DNA of 64,000 bases, from assembly GCF_029227915.1 (NCBI RefSeq), contig NC_079880.1:15208001-15272000 (forward strand). The letters are read 5' to 3'. Positions 50,832 to 60,514 of this stretch are shown piece after piece; position 1 is the first letter of the stretch; every line of letters begins with the position of its first letter. Under the pieces are notes generated by a model. That model did no database searches. It saw only the letters and a program-made list of their open reading frames with translations, and was not told the origin of the DNA. The translations under genes and the position numbers were made by a program. Source of the DNA: Hydractinia symbiolongicarpus (Eukaryota > Cnidaria > Hydrozoa > Anthoathecata > Hydractiniidae).

Positions 50832-53800
50832 GACTATCTATATGAACAGCCGGGGCAAGATTCTACACCACAGGAACATAAACATGCTCATAACAGGACT
50901 TATAGAAGTTTCCGAATTCCCGGCATAGGAGGGGCCGACGTTGACGGGTATATAGGGATGGTGAGGCCCGAAGTGAAAACCATAGTTGAAGGGCAGATGG
51001 AAGACATGGGCTCAGCGAAAGTACGGATATTCCTATGGATCATGTGGAAGAAGAAGAAGAAGACGAACCAGGAGGAGGCCAACGATGAGGAGTATATCGA
51101 GGTGAATACGGTTTTCACTAGTAACATGACGTCAGTCTTCCAGGAAAACGACGTAGATGACGTGCTGGATAAGATGTTTGCCCAGGTTAAAACACATGTG
51201 GAAAATCCAGCGTTACCCCAAAGTGGCTGCACAACCTCTCAAATACTATACCTCGACGTAGACTTTCACTAATTGAGATTAACAAGAGGCACATCGTATA
51301 TCGAACTACCCAAATGGGTAGCATCCAAAAAGGCCGTCATTAACCCGGTGAATGAAAACGAGGAGTGTTTCAAGTGGAGTAAAATAGCATCCTTACATCA
51401 TGAGGAGATAGGGAGGAACCCGAATCGAATATCTCGGATGAAACCCTACGTAGACCTTTATAACTGGAAGGGTATGCCGATCAGTGCGCAACGGACGTAC
51501 TAAAGTGGTGACTCTATTGCTTATCAAGGATGATAAAAAGACTCATTATACGGTCGTCAAAAGCCTATCGAGGCTCCTGGGCAAGGAGACATCGAAAAAT
51601 AGGAATGCAATGCATTTTTGTCTAAACTGCCTACGGGGCTTTCCCACAGTTGAATCGAGGGACAAGCACTATAGATATTGCGAGGACAACTAGGCTGTTA
51701 AAATTACGATGCCAACAGAGGGTGAAAAATGATTATATTATAGGGATGGACAACAGCAATTCAAGGTACCCTTTGCCATCTATGCAGACTTCGAGAGCTT
51801 GTTAATACCGGTAGAGGATGCAAGGGGTAAAAAGACCAAGAAGCTGAGCAAGCATGTACTATCTGGATGGTGCAGGTATAGTACCTTTGCCTATGGACAT
51901 GTGCCGGACCCTCTAACTGTGTACAGAGGTGGGGTATGTGTGACGAGGTTCGTCAACCATTTGGAGGATGAGATGAAACGTTTCTATTATACCTACCCGC
52001 AGAAGGACATGAAGCTTCTAACAGAGGTCCCAAAAATTGAACATGATAAGGCCCCGCACTGCCACATATGCTTAAAGCCCTTCGATTATTACGAGAATAA
52101 CCGCAAGGTTCGAGACCATTGTCACTACACAGGTCTGTATAGAGGCGCAGTGCGCACAATATGCAACCTCAAATACAAGATACCCAGCCACATACCCATC
52201 ATCTTCCACAACCTGTCGTGGTATGATGCCCATCTCCTCATACGGGAACTGGGCGAGAGGTACGACACACAGGACATTGGGTGCATTGCAGAGAATACAG
52301 AGAAGTACATCAGTTTCAATGTCAAAATCAAGGTACCCCTTGGAGGTATGGGATATGGTGATGGCGAGACGTATCAGACCATAGAGATTAGTTTCATCGA
52401 TTGCTGTCGATTCATGCCCTCCTGGACAAATTGGCAAGCAACCTCGGCGATGAACAGTGTAAAAATCTCTGTTGGTTTTTCAATGAGGATGACACGTTTA
52501 AGCTCATGCGCAGAAAGGGTGTCTATCCATATCATTACATGGATAACTGGCTGCGATTTAAGGAGGTGGAGTTACCTCCCAAGGAGGCGTTTTACAGCAA
52601 GCTAAACATGAATGGGATCAGCGTTGAAGATTATCAATACGCTAAAAAGGTGTGGAATTGTATTACTCCAGAGGGTGATAATGTTATCATGGGAGACTAC
52701 CAGGATGTGTACCTAACAACGGATGTCCTGCTATTGGCCGACGTGTTTCAAACGTTTAGAGACGTCTGCTTGGACAACTACAGCCTTGATCCTTCACACT
52801 TTTACAGTGCACCTGCCTTGGCCTGGAAAGCAGCACTGAAATTTACTGGAATTAGGTTAGAGCCCCTTACAGACCCCGACATGCTCCTCATGTTCGAAAA
52901 AGGCATCCGTGGAGGTATAACCCAGGCTGTACACCGGTATGCCAAAGCTAACCCTAACCCTAACCCTAGGGTTAGGGTACATGGGAGACCAGTACGATCC
53001 GGAGATTGAATCATCCTACCTGCAGTATCTGGATGCCAACAACCTGTACGGCTAGGCGATGCGTCAAGACCTGCCCACGAATGGCTTTTAATGGGTGTCA
53101 AACGTTGAGGCATTCACCGAAAGATGAATCGACAAATCGACTACCCCAAGATGCTACATGATAAATATGACTAGCTACCATTTTTACCTGAACGCACGAT
53201 GGTCCATAGGGTCGCGAAATTGGTGCCGAACTTGGAGAACAAGTGAAAGTACGTGGTACATATCAGAGCCCTTCACGAAGCTATAAAACATGGGCTTAAA
53301 TTGAAGAAAGTGCACAGGGTCATACGGTTCAAGCAGAAGGCATGGTTAAAGGGCTATACCGATCACAACACGAGGTTGAGAACAAACGCGAAGAACGAGT
53401 TCGAGAAAGACTTCTACAAGCTCATGAACCTCTCGGTGTTTGGAAGACCATGGCGAATATTAGATATCACCGCAACATCCAGCTGGTCACAAACGAGGAT
53501 AAGTATACGAAGCTCGTGATGAAACCAAATTTCAAGGGTGGAAGCAGGTTTAGCAAAAACCTGGTAGGTGTAGAGATGGGCAAGACCGAGGTCAAGATGA
53601 ATAAGCCCGTGTATATAGGTCAGGCCATCCTGGATATGTCGAAGTTAGTCATGTACAAGTTCCACGACGACTATATGCAGGACAAATATCTTTCTAAAAT
53701 ACAGCTCTGCTACATGGACACGGACAGCTTTGTGTACCATATACGAACAGGGAATTTTTATAGAGATATCGCTAACGATGTTGAAGCACGCTTCGATACA

Positions 53801-54070
53801 AGTGCCTATAATCCGGATGATGGGAGGCCTCTTCCTGTAGGGAAAAACAAGAAGGTGATAGGCCTCATGAAGGATGAGCTGGGTGGCAAAATCATGACAG
53901 GATTCATCATCCTGAGGGCCAAACTCTACGTCTACAAGGGCCATCAGGTATACACGCAAGAGGTGAACAAGTTGGCACTCAACAGGGCAGATGACAAACG
54001 GATCGTACAACCGGACCAGATTACAACGCCTGCCAGAGGCCATTCCTGCCTAATGTCTACAGGGGAATAA
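50826..54070 (+). pseudogene. Protein-primed family B DNA polymerase with embedded endonuclease-VII-like finger (broken)
   Basis: Originally about 1,080 codons, now at least five breaks (stop near 51271, shift near 51500, stops near 51693 and 51730, shift near 52415, telomeric insert 52948-52977, TAG at 53053-53055, shift near 53440). N-terminal blocks: MVRPEVKTIVEGQMEDMGSA and KKAVINPVNENEECFKW. Exonuclease: YADFESL (about 51783) and FHNLSWYDAHLLIREL (about 52207). Between them, CHICLKPF..VRDHCHYTGLYRG..ICN (52062-52170) is a Cys/His finger like phage endonuclease VII. Polymerase motif A: YLDANNLYG followed by the TAG (about 53023); motif B region KLMNLSVFG (about 53420); motif C: CYMDTDSFVY (about 53707), catalytic Asps kept. 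It would replicate a linear genome with a terminal protein. Not functional. Confidence 0.85.
52948..52977. repeat. Interstitial telomeric-repeat patch, head-to-head (CCCTAA/TTAGGG)
   Basis: CTAACCCTAACCCTAACCCT is followed directly by AGGGTTAGGG. It sits exactly between the polymerase blocks AVHRYAKAN and YMGDQYDPE and shifts the frame. TTAGGG is the animal telomere repeat. Confidence 0.9.
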
Positions 54071-54154
54071 ATGGAAGTGTGTTTGTATATCGCTATAGTT
54101 CTACCGTATGTCATGATTGCCTATGTACTTTTTCGATATCGACGTATATTAAAG

Positions 54155-54574
54155 ATGTCGTCCAATATTGCACAAGTATTCGACACAGCCACCTCTGCAG
54201 AATATGAACATGTGAAACCCCCGCCAAAAAAGCGTGAGGTCCTGAAGGAGGCCTTACGTAAGGGCAATGGACACCTTTTACTGAAGAAGTGTACCGAGGG
54301 GTTTGTTGACAAGGCTCCTGATGAGGCCATCGACAAGGTACATACCGAGTATGTACAACGTGAATTACAAGAAAAAGGGGAGAAGACCGCAAAAGCACTG
54401 TCTACCCATGTTATAAGCTTGTATGCTAGCATGATTGGGAACTTTGTGGACATTGACTCTGTCGACGAATTACGTCGAGATATCGAGGAAGACCCTATTA
54501 TCAGGGATAGTATGACGGATTTGGGAATACTCGTATACTGCACTATTGGGAGAGGCTTAGCCCCACTGCTTTGA
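54155..54574 (+). CDS. Small virus-like element protein, MSSN type (139 aa)
   Basis: The start chosen is ATG 54155 (MSSNIAQVFDTATSAEYEHV), because the longer frame from 54071 begins inside the tail of the polymerase frame. Body: KKREVLKEALRKGNGHLLLK, CTEGFVDKAPDEAIDKVHTE, GEKTAKALSTHVISLYASMI, RRDIEEDPIIRDSMTDLG. Mostly helical and charged, with a hydrophobic C-terminal segment (LVYCTIGRGLAPLL). From memory, the same protein accompanies pPolB/ATPase genes in other cnidarian copies of this element; its role is unknown, a virion component being a guess. The frame is intact but likely ended early: downstream codons (AGHTARHMSKKKEDAEE) continue the theme after the TGA. Confidence 0.6.
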   Translation: MSSNIAQVFDTATSAEYEHVKPPPKKREVLKEALRKGNGHLLLKKCTEGFVDKAPDEAIDKVHTEYVQRELQEKGEKTAKALSTHVISLYASMIGNFVDIDSVDELRRDIEEDPIIRDSMTDLGILVYCTIGRGLAPLL

Positions 54575-54641
54575 GCGGGCCATACAGCTCGGCATATGAG
54601 CAAGAAGAAAGAGGATGCGGAGGAGACTAAAGATAACAAAG

Positions 54642-55053
54642 ATGAGCAGCGCGTGTAGCATTATCATCAATCAACAGCAACCCGAGACCATTGAAAAAAT
54701 TGTTGAAGTAACCAAAAAGAGAGAGGATCATTACAAAGCCATCAAAGCATCCGGGAAGAGTTGCCTAGGGACACAAGTTGGCGGCAATAATGAAGAATAG
54801 GAAGGAAGAAATGAAGCAACAAGAGGGTACTGTAGAGCCTGAAGTCAAAGCCACTTCTGGGACCAGTTTCGTACAGTCGGTTCACATCTATGGAGTCGGA
54901 ACGATGGCCGTGCTTGCCATAGGTGTCGGGTTTTGGTACAAATTTGGCAGGGGTAAAGATGGGGAATCTAACAAGCCAACGACCTATCCGGAGCCCCAGC
55001 AGGGCAAACAGGGCAAAACCCAGCCTCAGATTGACATCTTCAAGATGCAATGA
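54642..55053 (+). pseudogene. Putative single-span membrane protein of the virus-like element
   Basis: Two abutting frames: 54642-54800 (MSSACSIIINQQQPETIEKI, EDHYKAIKASG) and 54778-55053 (KNRKEEMKQQEG, then SVHIYGVGTMAVLAIGVGFW, then PEPQQGKQGK, ending DIFKMQ). They probably form one protein broken near 54785, since the first ends GGNNEE where the second begins. The second half has one clear membrane span (about 54885-54950), followed by a basic Pro/Gln tail. This suggests a small envelope or inner-membrane-associated protein. No homology is claimed. Confidence 0.5.
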
Positions 55054-55080
55054 ATTTTCTCAAAAAATGACACTTAATAA

Positions 55081-55344
55081 ATGGCAACAAGTAAACATGA
55101 TAAAAATATGGGCCCTAAGGAAACCATGATTATTGATGCCTTATGGGAGTCTTTCAGGCTGGTCTCGTACACAATTCTGATCGCTATGGGTGGAAAAAAG
55201 GCGCTGGGGGTTTCTAGGCCCGGTGCTAAGATAGACATGGAGGACGGTCTTAAACTTGCCGGCTTTATGACGGCAGCGATCTTATTCGACGAATATGTAA
55301 TTAAACAAGAATGGTACAAAAAATCGTTAATATCTCCGAAATAA
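55081..55344 (+). CDS. Small hydrophobic protein of the virus-like element (87 aa)
   Basis: MATSKHDKNMGPKETMIIDA opens the frame; WESFRLVSYTILIAMGGKKA and LAGFMTAAILFDEYVIKQ provide two moderately hydrophobic helices, ending SLISPK. The frame is intact. Its position between the membrane protein and the zinc-ribbon/HNH gene, the same strand and 27-bp spacing suggest co-expression. Function unknown. Confidence 0.5.
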   Translation: MATSKHDKNMGPKETMIIDALWESFRLVSYTILIAMGGKKALGVSRPGAKIDMEDGLKLAGFMTAAILFDEYVIKQEWYKKSLISPK

Positions 55345-55389
55345 ATGACCACAACTCGTGTTTGTCCCTAAGGGTAAAAACGAGTCAAC

Positions 55390-56184
55390 ATGGAAGGAAA
55401 ATATAAGTGTTCGAGATGTAAACACTTACTTTCTTTGGACAATTTTATTATCAGGGGGAAGGGTCAAGCAAAAATGTACATCAAATGACTCGATGCTAGC
55501 AAGGCATCACGTGAACGTACAAAATGTCCCCATCAAAGGCAAAGATCCAGGTGTAAAGAGTGTGGCGATGTATCCACCTGTAAAGAATGTGGGGGAAGTC
55601 AAATTTGTGGATATGGTAGGCAAAGACCAGAGTGTAAAGAATGTGGCGGAAGCCAAATATGTCCCCATCAAAGGGTGAGATCCCAATGTAAGGAGTGTGG
55701 TGAAAGTGAGATTTGCAAGCATGGTAGACGAAGATCCCAATGCAAGGACTGTGGTGGTGGAAGCGTCTGCAAGCATCAAAGGCTAAGATCAATATGTAAA
55801 GAGTGCAGAGGAAGCCAAATATGCCACCATCAATAACAAAGGCGGCATTGCCCCATTTGTGATCCTGCCGGACATATGGCCAATGTTGTACGATGTCGAA
55901 CCCACAAGGCTCTAAAGGGAAACAAGGAGCTCAGCTCTCGGGAGTATCTAGGGTGCGATATCGCTACCCTACAGGTAAATATTGAGGCCCAGTTTTCTGA
56001 GGGTATGACCTGGGAAAATTGTGGTAAGGGGTGGCATATTGATCATAAAGTACCAATTAAGTATCGAGAAAATGGGGATGCTCTGTCGCTTGCTGGGGTG
56101 GCGAAAAGGTTTCACTACACCAATACACGACCTATGTGGGCAAGCGAAAATATGTCAAAAAGCAATCGATACATTACAGAATAG
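55390..56184 (+). pseudogene. Zinc-ribbon-repeat HNH endonuclease of giant-virus type (two in-frame stops)
   Basis: One frame of 264 codons from ATG 55390, interrupted by TGA at 55486-55488 and TAA at 55834-55836 but otherwise in register to the stop ending at 56184. N-terminus: C-x2-C finger (YKCSRCKHLLSLDNF). The middle (55520-55860) has five to six repeats of about 19 residues, C-K-E-C-G-G-S-x-I-C-x-H-x-R-x-R-S-x, then CPICDPAGH. C-terminus: EYLGCDIATLQVNIEAQF, GWHIDHKVPIKY (HNH core His-Asp-His) and PMWASENMSKSNR, an HNH/homing-endonuclease-like fold. From memory, this repeat-plus-HNH layout is common in nucleocytoplasmic large DNA viruses of algae and protists and is unexpected beside a Polinton-type polymerase. 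It probably cut or bound DNA. Both stops look like point changes. Confidence 0.75.
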
Positions 56185-56223
56185 AAATATGGAAGGAACC
56201 AAGTGCTCAAGACGTAATATTAA

Positions 56224-57362
56224 ATGGACAACAAACATTATAGATGCTGTAAAAAACTGCTTGCACCGGACAAGTTCAAAATCAGGGGTAATAGTCGAAC
56301 GAAAAGTTGCATAGGTTGTCTTGACAAAGCTAGAGAGAGGCGGGGTGTCAAAAAGAAAGACATCAAGGACGTTGACTACAAGGTAGATCCCATTGTCATT
56401 GATAGGGAAATTAGAGGGTTCAAACAGGATGAGAATTACCTACTTTTGTATACACTGCTCACATACGACATCATACCCATGTATATTGAGCTCATCGGGG
56501 ATAGCCCGGAGAAGGCAAGGCTCGTCGAGAGGTATCGCAAGGCACTGCGGTGTCTGCAAGAAAAATTAATGAACGCCCCATTATCCACCGAATACCATAG
56601 TCAAGGGACTAAGTTATGCCCTGCCTGCCGAGGGTCTTTGGTGAATAACCATGGCGGTGTGTTCATCATGTGCCGCAATATATTCCAAGATTCACGATCG
56701 AAAGTGGTCAAACTATTGAATAAAATGTTGGATGCTTTAAAAGACTCCCACACGGCAATTTTCACAGGTCCGACGTCTTGCGGGAAAACACAACTTGTTT
56801 TAAATCTCCTCAAAGATGAATACAGAGACCACTATCACAATATTGTCATTTTGTGTTCAACTATACGGTGAAAAAGTACCTACCTCGAGAGGGCCTCACT
56901 TTGGAAAGACCCCTACGTGTTCCTTATAGACCCCAGAAATGAGCTGTTTGAATGGATCCAAAAACTGTCCTCATTGTTGGCAGGAGAGGAGACGCTGTTT
57001 GTGATTGACGACGTCATAGCCGATGAAAGCCTTGATAAAAAAGGCAGCCCTTGCTTGAATTAGCTATTTCAGGAAGGCTTCGAAATCACAGCCTGTGGCT
57101 ATTCACGCAGTCGTATACCGCATTGCCCAAGAATTTTAGGAGGCAGAAGAAGGCCCTGTTTTTGTGGTACCCACATGAAAGGTCCGATATGAAGCTAATC
57201 GACGAAGAGACGAACATGATCTCCGATTGGGATGATATCAAGGCTGAATTGAAAAAATCAAAGCACGCATGCCTGTATGTAAGGTTGGAACGACAAAAAA
57301 GATCATATACGACAAGCAAAATCAACCTCTGTTCAAGCGCGCTGACTTGGGGAGGTTTTTAG
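56224..57362 (+). pseudogene. A32-type DNA-packaging ATPase, with N-terminal Cys finger (broken)
   Basis: 56224-56871 opens with a finger similar to that of the upstream HNH gene (YRCCKKLLAPDKFKIRG, CIGCLDKARERRG), then LCPACRGS, and the ATPase proper from about 56690. Walker A: FTGPTSCGKTQLVLNLL (56760-56810). Walker B: TLFVIDDVIADESLDKK (about 56990-57040). Then ELAISGRLRNHSLWLFTQSY and ALFLWYPHERSDMKLIDEET (57055-57210), the sensor and arginine regions of HerA/FtsK-like viral packaging ATPases. A TGA at 56869-56871 and a frameshift near 57047 break it. The finger and ATPase may have been two genes; no separating start is obvious. It would pump genome DNA into capsids, implying that an ancestor made virions. 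Confidence 0.8.
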
Positions 57363-57484
57363 GTGTTCCAAATGTCAGGCAGTATGGTCTTGATCGCCAT
57401 ATGACAATATCAAGGGGAGAAATAGAGAGTATGCCGGGAATTGTACCCGGCGGGTACAGTTCTTCAGGTATGCCATTAGTGTAA
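57269..57484 (+). CDS. MSV199-like fragment at the end of the virus-like element
   Basis: A frame overlapping the ATPase tail: KKIIYDKQNQPLFKRADLGR and FLGVPNVRQYGLDRHM resemble the start of MSV199/KilA-N-associated DNA-binding domains of large DNA viruses ((I/V)(V/I)YD.....LFKA.D(I/L)G..LG..N(I/V)R). It then ends MPGIVPGGYSSSGMPLV. The start is uncertain because the first Met lies in ATPase sequence. Short and possibly truncated. Confidence 0.4.
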   Translation: MPVCKVGTTKKIIYDKQNQPLFKRADLGRFLGVPNVRQYGLDRHMTISRGEIESMPGIVPGGYSSSGMPLV

Positions 57485-57960
57485 AGTTGTGTTGTATTTC
57501 TCGATTGTTTTACAGACTGTTCGGTACTTTATTTAAAAATAATCCCGTAGGGAAATAAAAATTTAATTGTATGCCTATATATATTATGGTTAACGATCTA
57601 TTTTTCTACGCATTCGAATTCAACGTTTGACACAAGTGAGAAGCCAGAGTGAGCTCTTCAATTTTCAACTTTCAAGTTTTTTCAATCACACGTTCAAGTT
57701 TTACGTTCAAGTTTCACACGCTGTTTATTTTTGCTGTGGCAAGCTGGTATGTTTATAAAATTTATTACGCTTGAATGTCAATCTATAAATTTCATTCTAA
57801 ATTGTAAATATTTGTTTAGTTTGAACAACATCATTCGTGTTACAACATCCGCAGCAAATTTGTGTTTAACTTGTATGTAGGGTCCTAGGTACCCGTGAAA
57901 CCTAACATTCAAACAGCACAAAACTACTTGCGTTTGTATTAATTATCCGAAATTTTGTAA
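57485..57960 (+). promoter_or_regulatory. Probable 5' LTR and leader of the BEL/Pao element
   Basis: Non-coding, AT-rich. It has a TATATATATTAT stretch at 57576-57587, an AAATAAAA at 57554, and three close TTCAAGTTT/TTCAAGTTTT motifs at 57675-57715. The likely 3' edge is near GTGTTACAACA (57837-57847). No primer-binding site was recognised. Confidence 0.45.
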
Positions 57961-59237
57961 TGAATGAGGCGAAGTAACCGTTTAAGCGCTAAACCAAAAC
58001 TCAACTTTAAAACGTTTTCGCAAACTGGTGAGAAAGTGTCAACAAGTATAAATGACTTATCTAAGTTAATGCGTAGCATTAAACTTGACGATATGACGGA
58101 GTCTGAAACTTCATTTAAAAAACTATCATTACAACATAATTCATTAGCGTCAGATATAGACGATTTCATTGATGAAAATGCGCTTAACGAATTATCCTCT
58201 GCTAACGACATTGAACGATCTATTGAAAAAATCGATGAATTACGATCAAAATGTCGCTTTCAAAATTTAGAATTAAAATCAATCCTTGAGGATAATGATG
58301 AAACCTTGGGAAAGAATTTGAGATGCGTTTGTTAAATATAAAACGATTCAAGCAAGCGGCAAATTTATTAAAATCTAATTTGCGAGTCAGAGAAACAAAC
58401 AACAAATTGGTTATTTCTAAATTTAACGAAAGAAAGTTTTCATTCATGTTGTCCGATGTTAATAGGATGATTAGTGACGTGTTCCAACAAATTGATGTTG
58501 AGCAATGTAGCATAAGAGACTCGGAGTTGCTTCAAAGAAAGGATGAACTTACATAGATTCGCAAGAGAATAGATAGAATCACAAGCCAGTTTCAAGAATT
58601 ATTAACGTAGGATGTAGACTTGGAGGAATTAAAAACCACAGAAGCAAGGTATGTGAAAATTCCACATTCTATAAACTTATACACCGACATGTTAAAAAAG
58701 GAGCTGGAAGCTCGAGATTTAGAAAAACAGAAACTGTTTAATACAAGTCAACTTAACATTACATTAGCTAAGTTCGGAGGTTATAATTCTGCGATGGATA
58801 TCTACACTTTTCAAAAAAAATTTGAGAAACTGTATTTACGTGCCATACCTAAAAACTATGTACCTGATTTTCTTAAGAATAATCATCTGGATGAACCAGC
58901 TCTTTCATTAGTTAAGGACCTGGAATGTATCAATCAAATATGGGAAAGACTTAAAACTGCATATGGAAACGCAAAGTCATTATTGGATCGTAAGATTGAT
59001 GAGGTCACTAATCTTTATGCCCTTTGCAAAGCGAAGGATCCTGAAAAGTTCATTGAAGGTTTAAGTAAGCTAGTGTCTTTAATGAAAGATTTAATCGCTT
59101 TAGCCGAAACTCATCACATCGAAAACAAATTATATCATGGAAATGGTATTGAAAAGGTGTACAAACTTTTGGGTAATGAAAGAATGACCCGGTGGATTTC
59201 TAAAACATGCGAGGACGATCTGGACGGAGAAGATTGA
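57961..59237 (+). pseudogene. BEL/Pao gag (DUF1759-type), frameshifted
   Basis: 57964-58335 (MRRSNRLSAKPKLNFKTFSQ) and 58323-58556 are helical, charged, coiled-coil-like N-terminal Gag. A short break follows, then 58620-59237. The latter carries the DUF1759-like core: ITLAKFGGYNSAMDIYTFQK, FLKNNHLDEPALSLVKDLEC, INQIWERLKTAYGNAKSLLD, a capsid-like helical region typical of BEL/Pao Gag. Stops at 58333-58335, 58554-58556 and 59235-59237 break the frame. Confidence 0.72.
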
Positions 59238-59246
59238 TGGAAGCAA

Positions 59247-60335
59247 TTGATTATATTTTTGGAAAAGGACATCAAAGTCCAGCAACAAGAACTGATGATT
59301 CAAGAAACATGGGATAAAAAAGAAACAAAAGCTGACATACAAAGCAAGAAAGGCGCTGAAAGATACAACAAACGTGGAACTCACTACGGTGAGAGAGTCG
59401 ATCAAAGCAAATGTTTTATTTGTGGTGAGACTGACCATATATCAACAAAAAGGACCAAACTACAGTATTTTTCTTGCAAAAAGTTCGCTGAAATGACCCC
59501 ATACGAGCGTTTTTCAGAACTAAGGAGAAGGGGATTCTGCATACAGTGTTTATTTCCTGGGGCTTCTCAGTCAGAAGGTAAACATAAGAATGGTGCCTGT
59601 CAAATTGACTTTACATGCAAACATATTAACCATCAGAAATACCCTACGAAAAAGCACGTTTTAGTATGTCACGAACATAGGGAAAGTAATGAAAATGAAA
59701 ATTTACTAATTGAGTATCGAAACAAATGTATTCTTCGCCAGCCTGTTGACCTCCCTGAATATTCAAAAGAAATTAAACTAACATTTCATGCATCTTATAA
59801 ATCAAATCAATTTTATAAGGTAGATCAAGTTCCAAATGATGTAATTACTGATTCGGCAGTTTACATGCTTCAAACTATCAAAGTTAATGGTGAACGATTT
59901 AACCTGTGTGGAGATATAGTTTCAAGATATGATGCGGTTCAAAGGATTGGGAATCGAGCTGTTCAAGAATTCGCTGGTCCTATACAATTAGGAGGTGTTG
60001 GAGACGTGAAAACACAATCGAATTACGGTATATATAGTGTAAAAATACCCCTACACAATGGTACTGAAGCATTAATGTCTGGAGTATGTTTACCAAAAAT
60101 AACAACAACATTTCCAAAGTATCCTCTGCAAGGTAAAGTGGAAGATGATATACGTGCCTGTTATGTGGAAAGTGGTGGTGATGTAAGAAAGCTGCCAAAA
60201 CTACCCAAGTTTGTTGGTGGAAACACAGATTTCATGATAGGAGCCAAATACTTAAGGTATCATGCTTTATTAATGTTTCAACTCCCATCAGGACTGTCTA
60301 TATATCGTTCCTTCTTCAGAAATGCAGTCGGTTGA
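59247..60335 (+). pseudogene. BEL/Pao zinc knuckle and aspartic protease region
   Basis: KCFICGETDHIS then YFSCKKFAEMTPYERFSELR and GFCIQCLFPGASQSEGKHKN are the Cys/His region that follows BEL Gag. MLQTIKVNGERFNLCGDIVS then RYDAVQRIGNRAVQEF, and later GNTDFMIGAKYLRYH, are the protease region (DUF1758-like). The Asp-Ser/Thr-Gly expected before the C-G-D-I-V block is absent, consistent with a short in-frame deletion, so the protease is inactive. TGA at 60333-60335. Confidence 0.7.
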
Positions 60336-60514
60336 AGAGGTGTAATAGGAGGTCCCCATGAAGTGTTTACTAAAATAGAGTCAACGTTTGGCAACCCAAT
60401 CAGCTTTGTAAGTTTCTAACTGAACAGTACCAACTTTATAAATCTGGTTACCATGTTACCTTAGATAACAGCCTGCTAGGAAATAAATGCAGTAAAGAAT
60501 TCTTTAATGATTCA

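Larger units (their letters stand above)
50369..57484 (+). mobile_element. Decayed Polinton/adintovirus-related element (pPolB plus A32-type ATPase)
   Basis: An endogenous virus-like block, all genes on the plus strand and closely packed: two small ORFs, protein-primed DNA polymerase B, three small putative virion or membrane proteins, zinc-ribbon-repeat HNH protein, packaging ATPase and an MSV199-like fragment. It is clearly more G+C-rich than its surroundings. The larger genes carry in-frame stops or frameshifts, and the polymerase also carries a telomere-repeat patch. I did not find an integrase, a cysteine (adenain-like) protease, capsid genes or terminal inverted repeats, so the ends are missing or the lineage lacks them. 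Polymerase and ATPase together are the pairing that defines Polintons, adintoviruses and relatives; which lineage is unresolved. Confidence 0.82.

Noticed and set aside
50369-57484. Contaminating free virus or bacterial sequence
   Set aside because: The genes carry many stops and frameshifts plus a telomeric patch, and host-type repeats flank both sides; this fits an old integrated copy.
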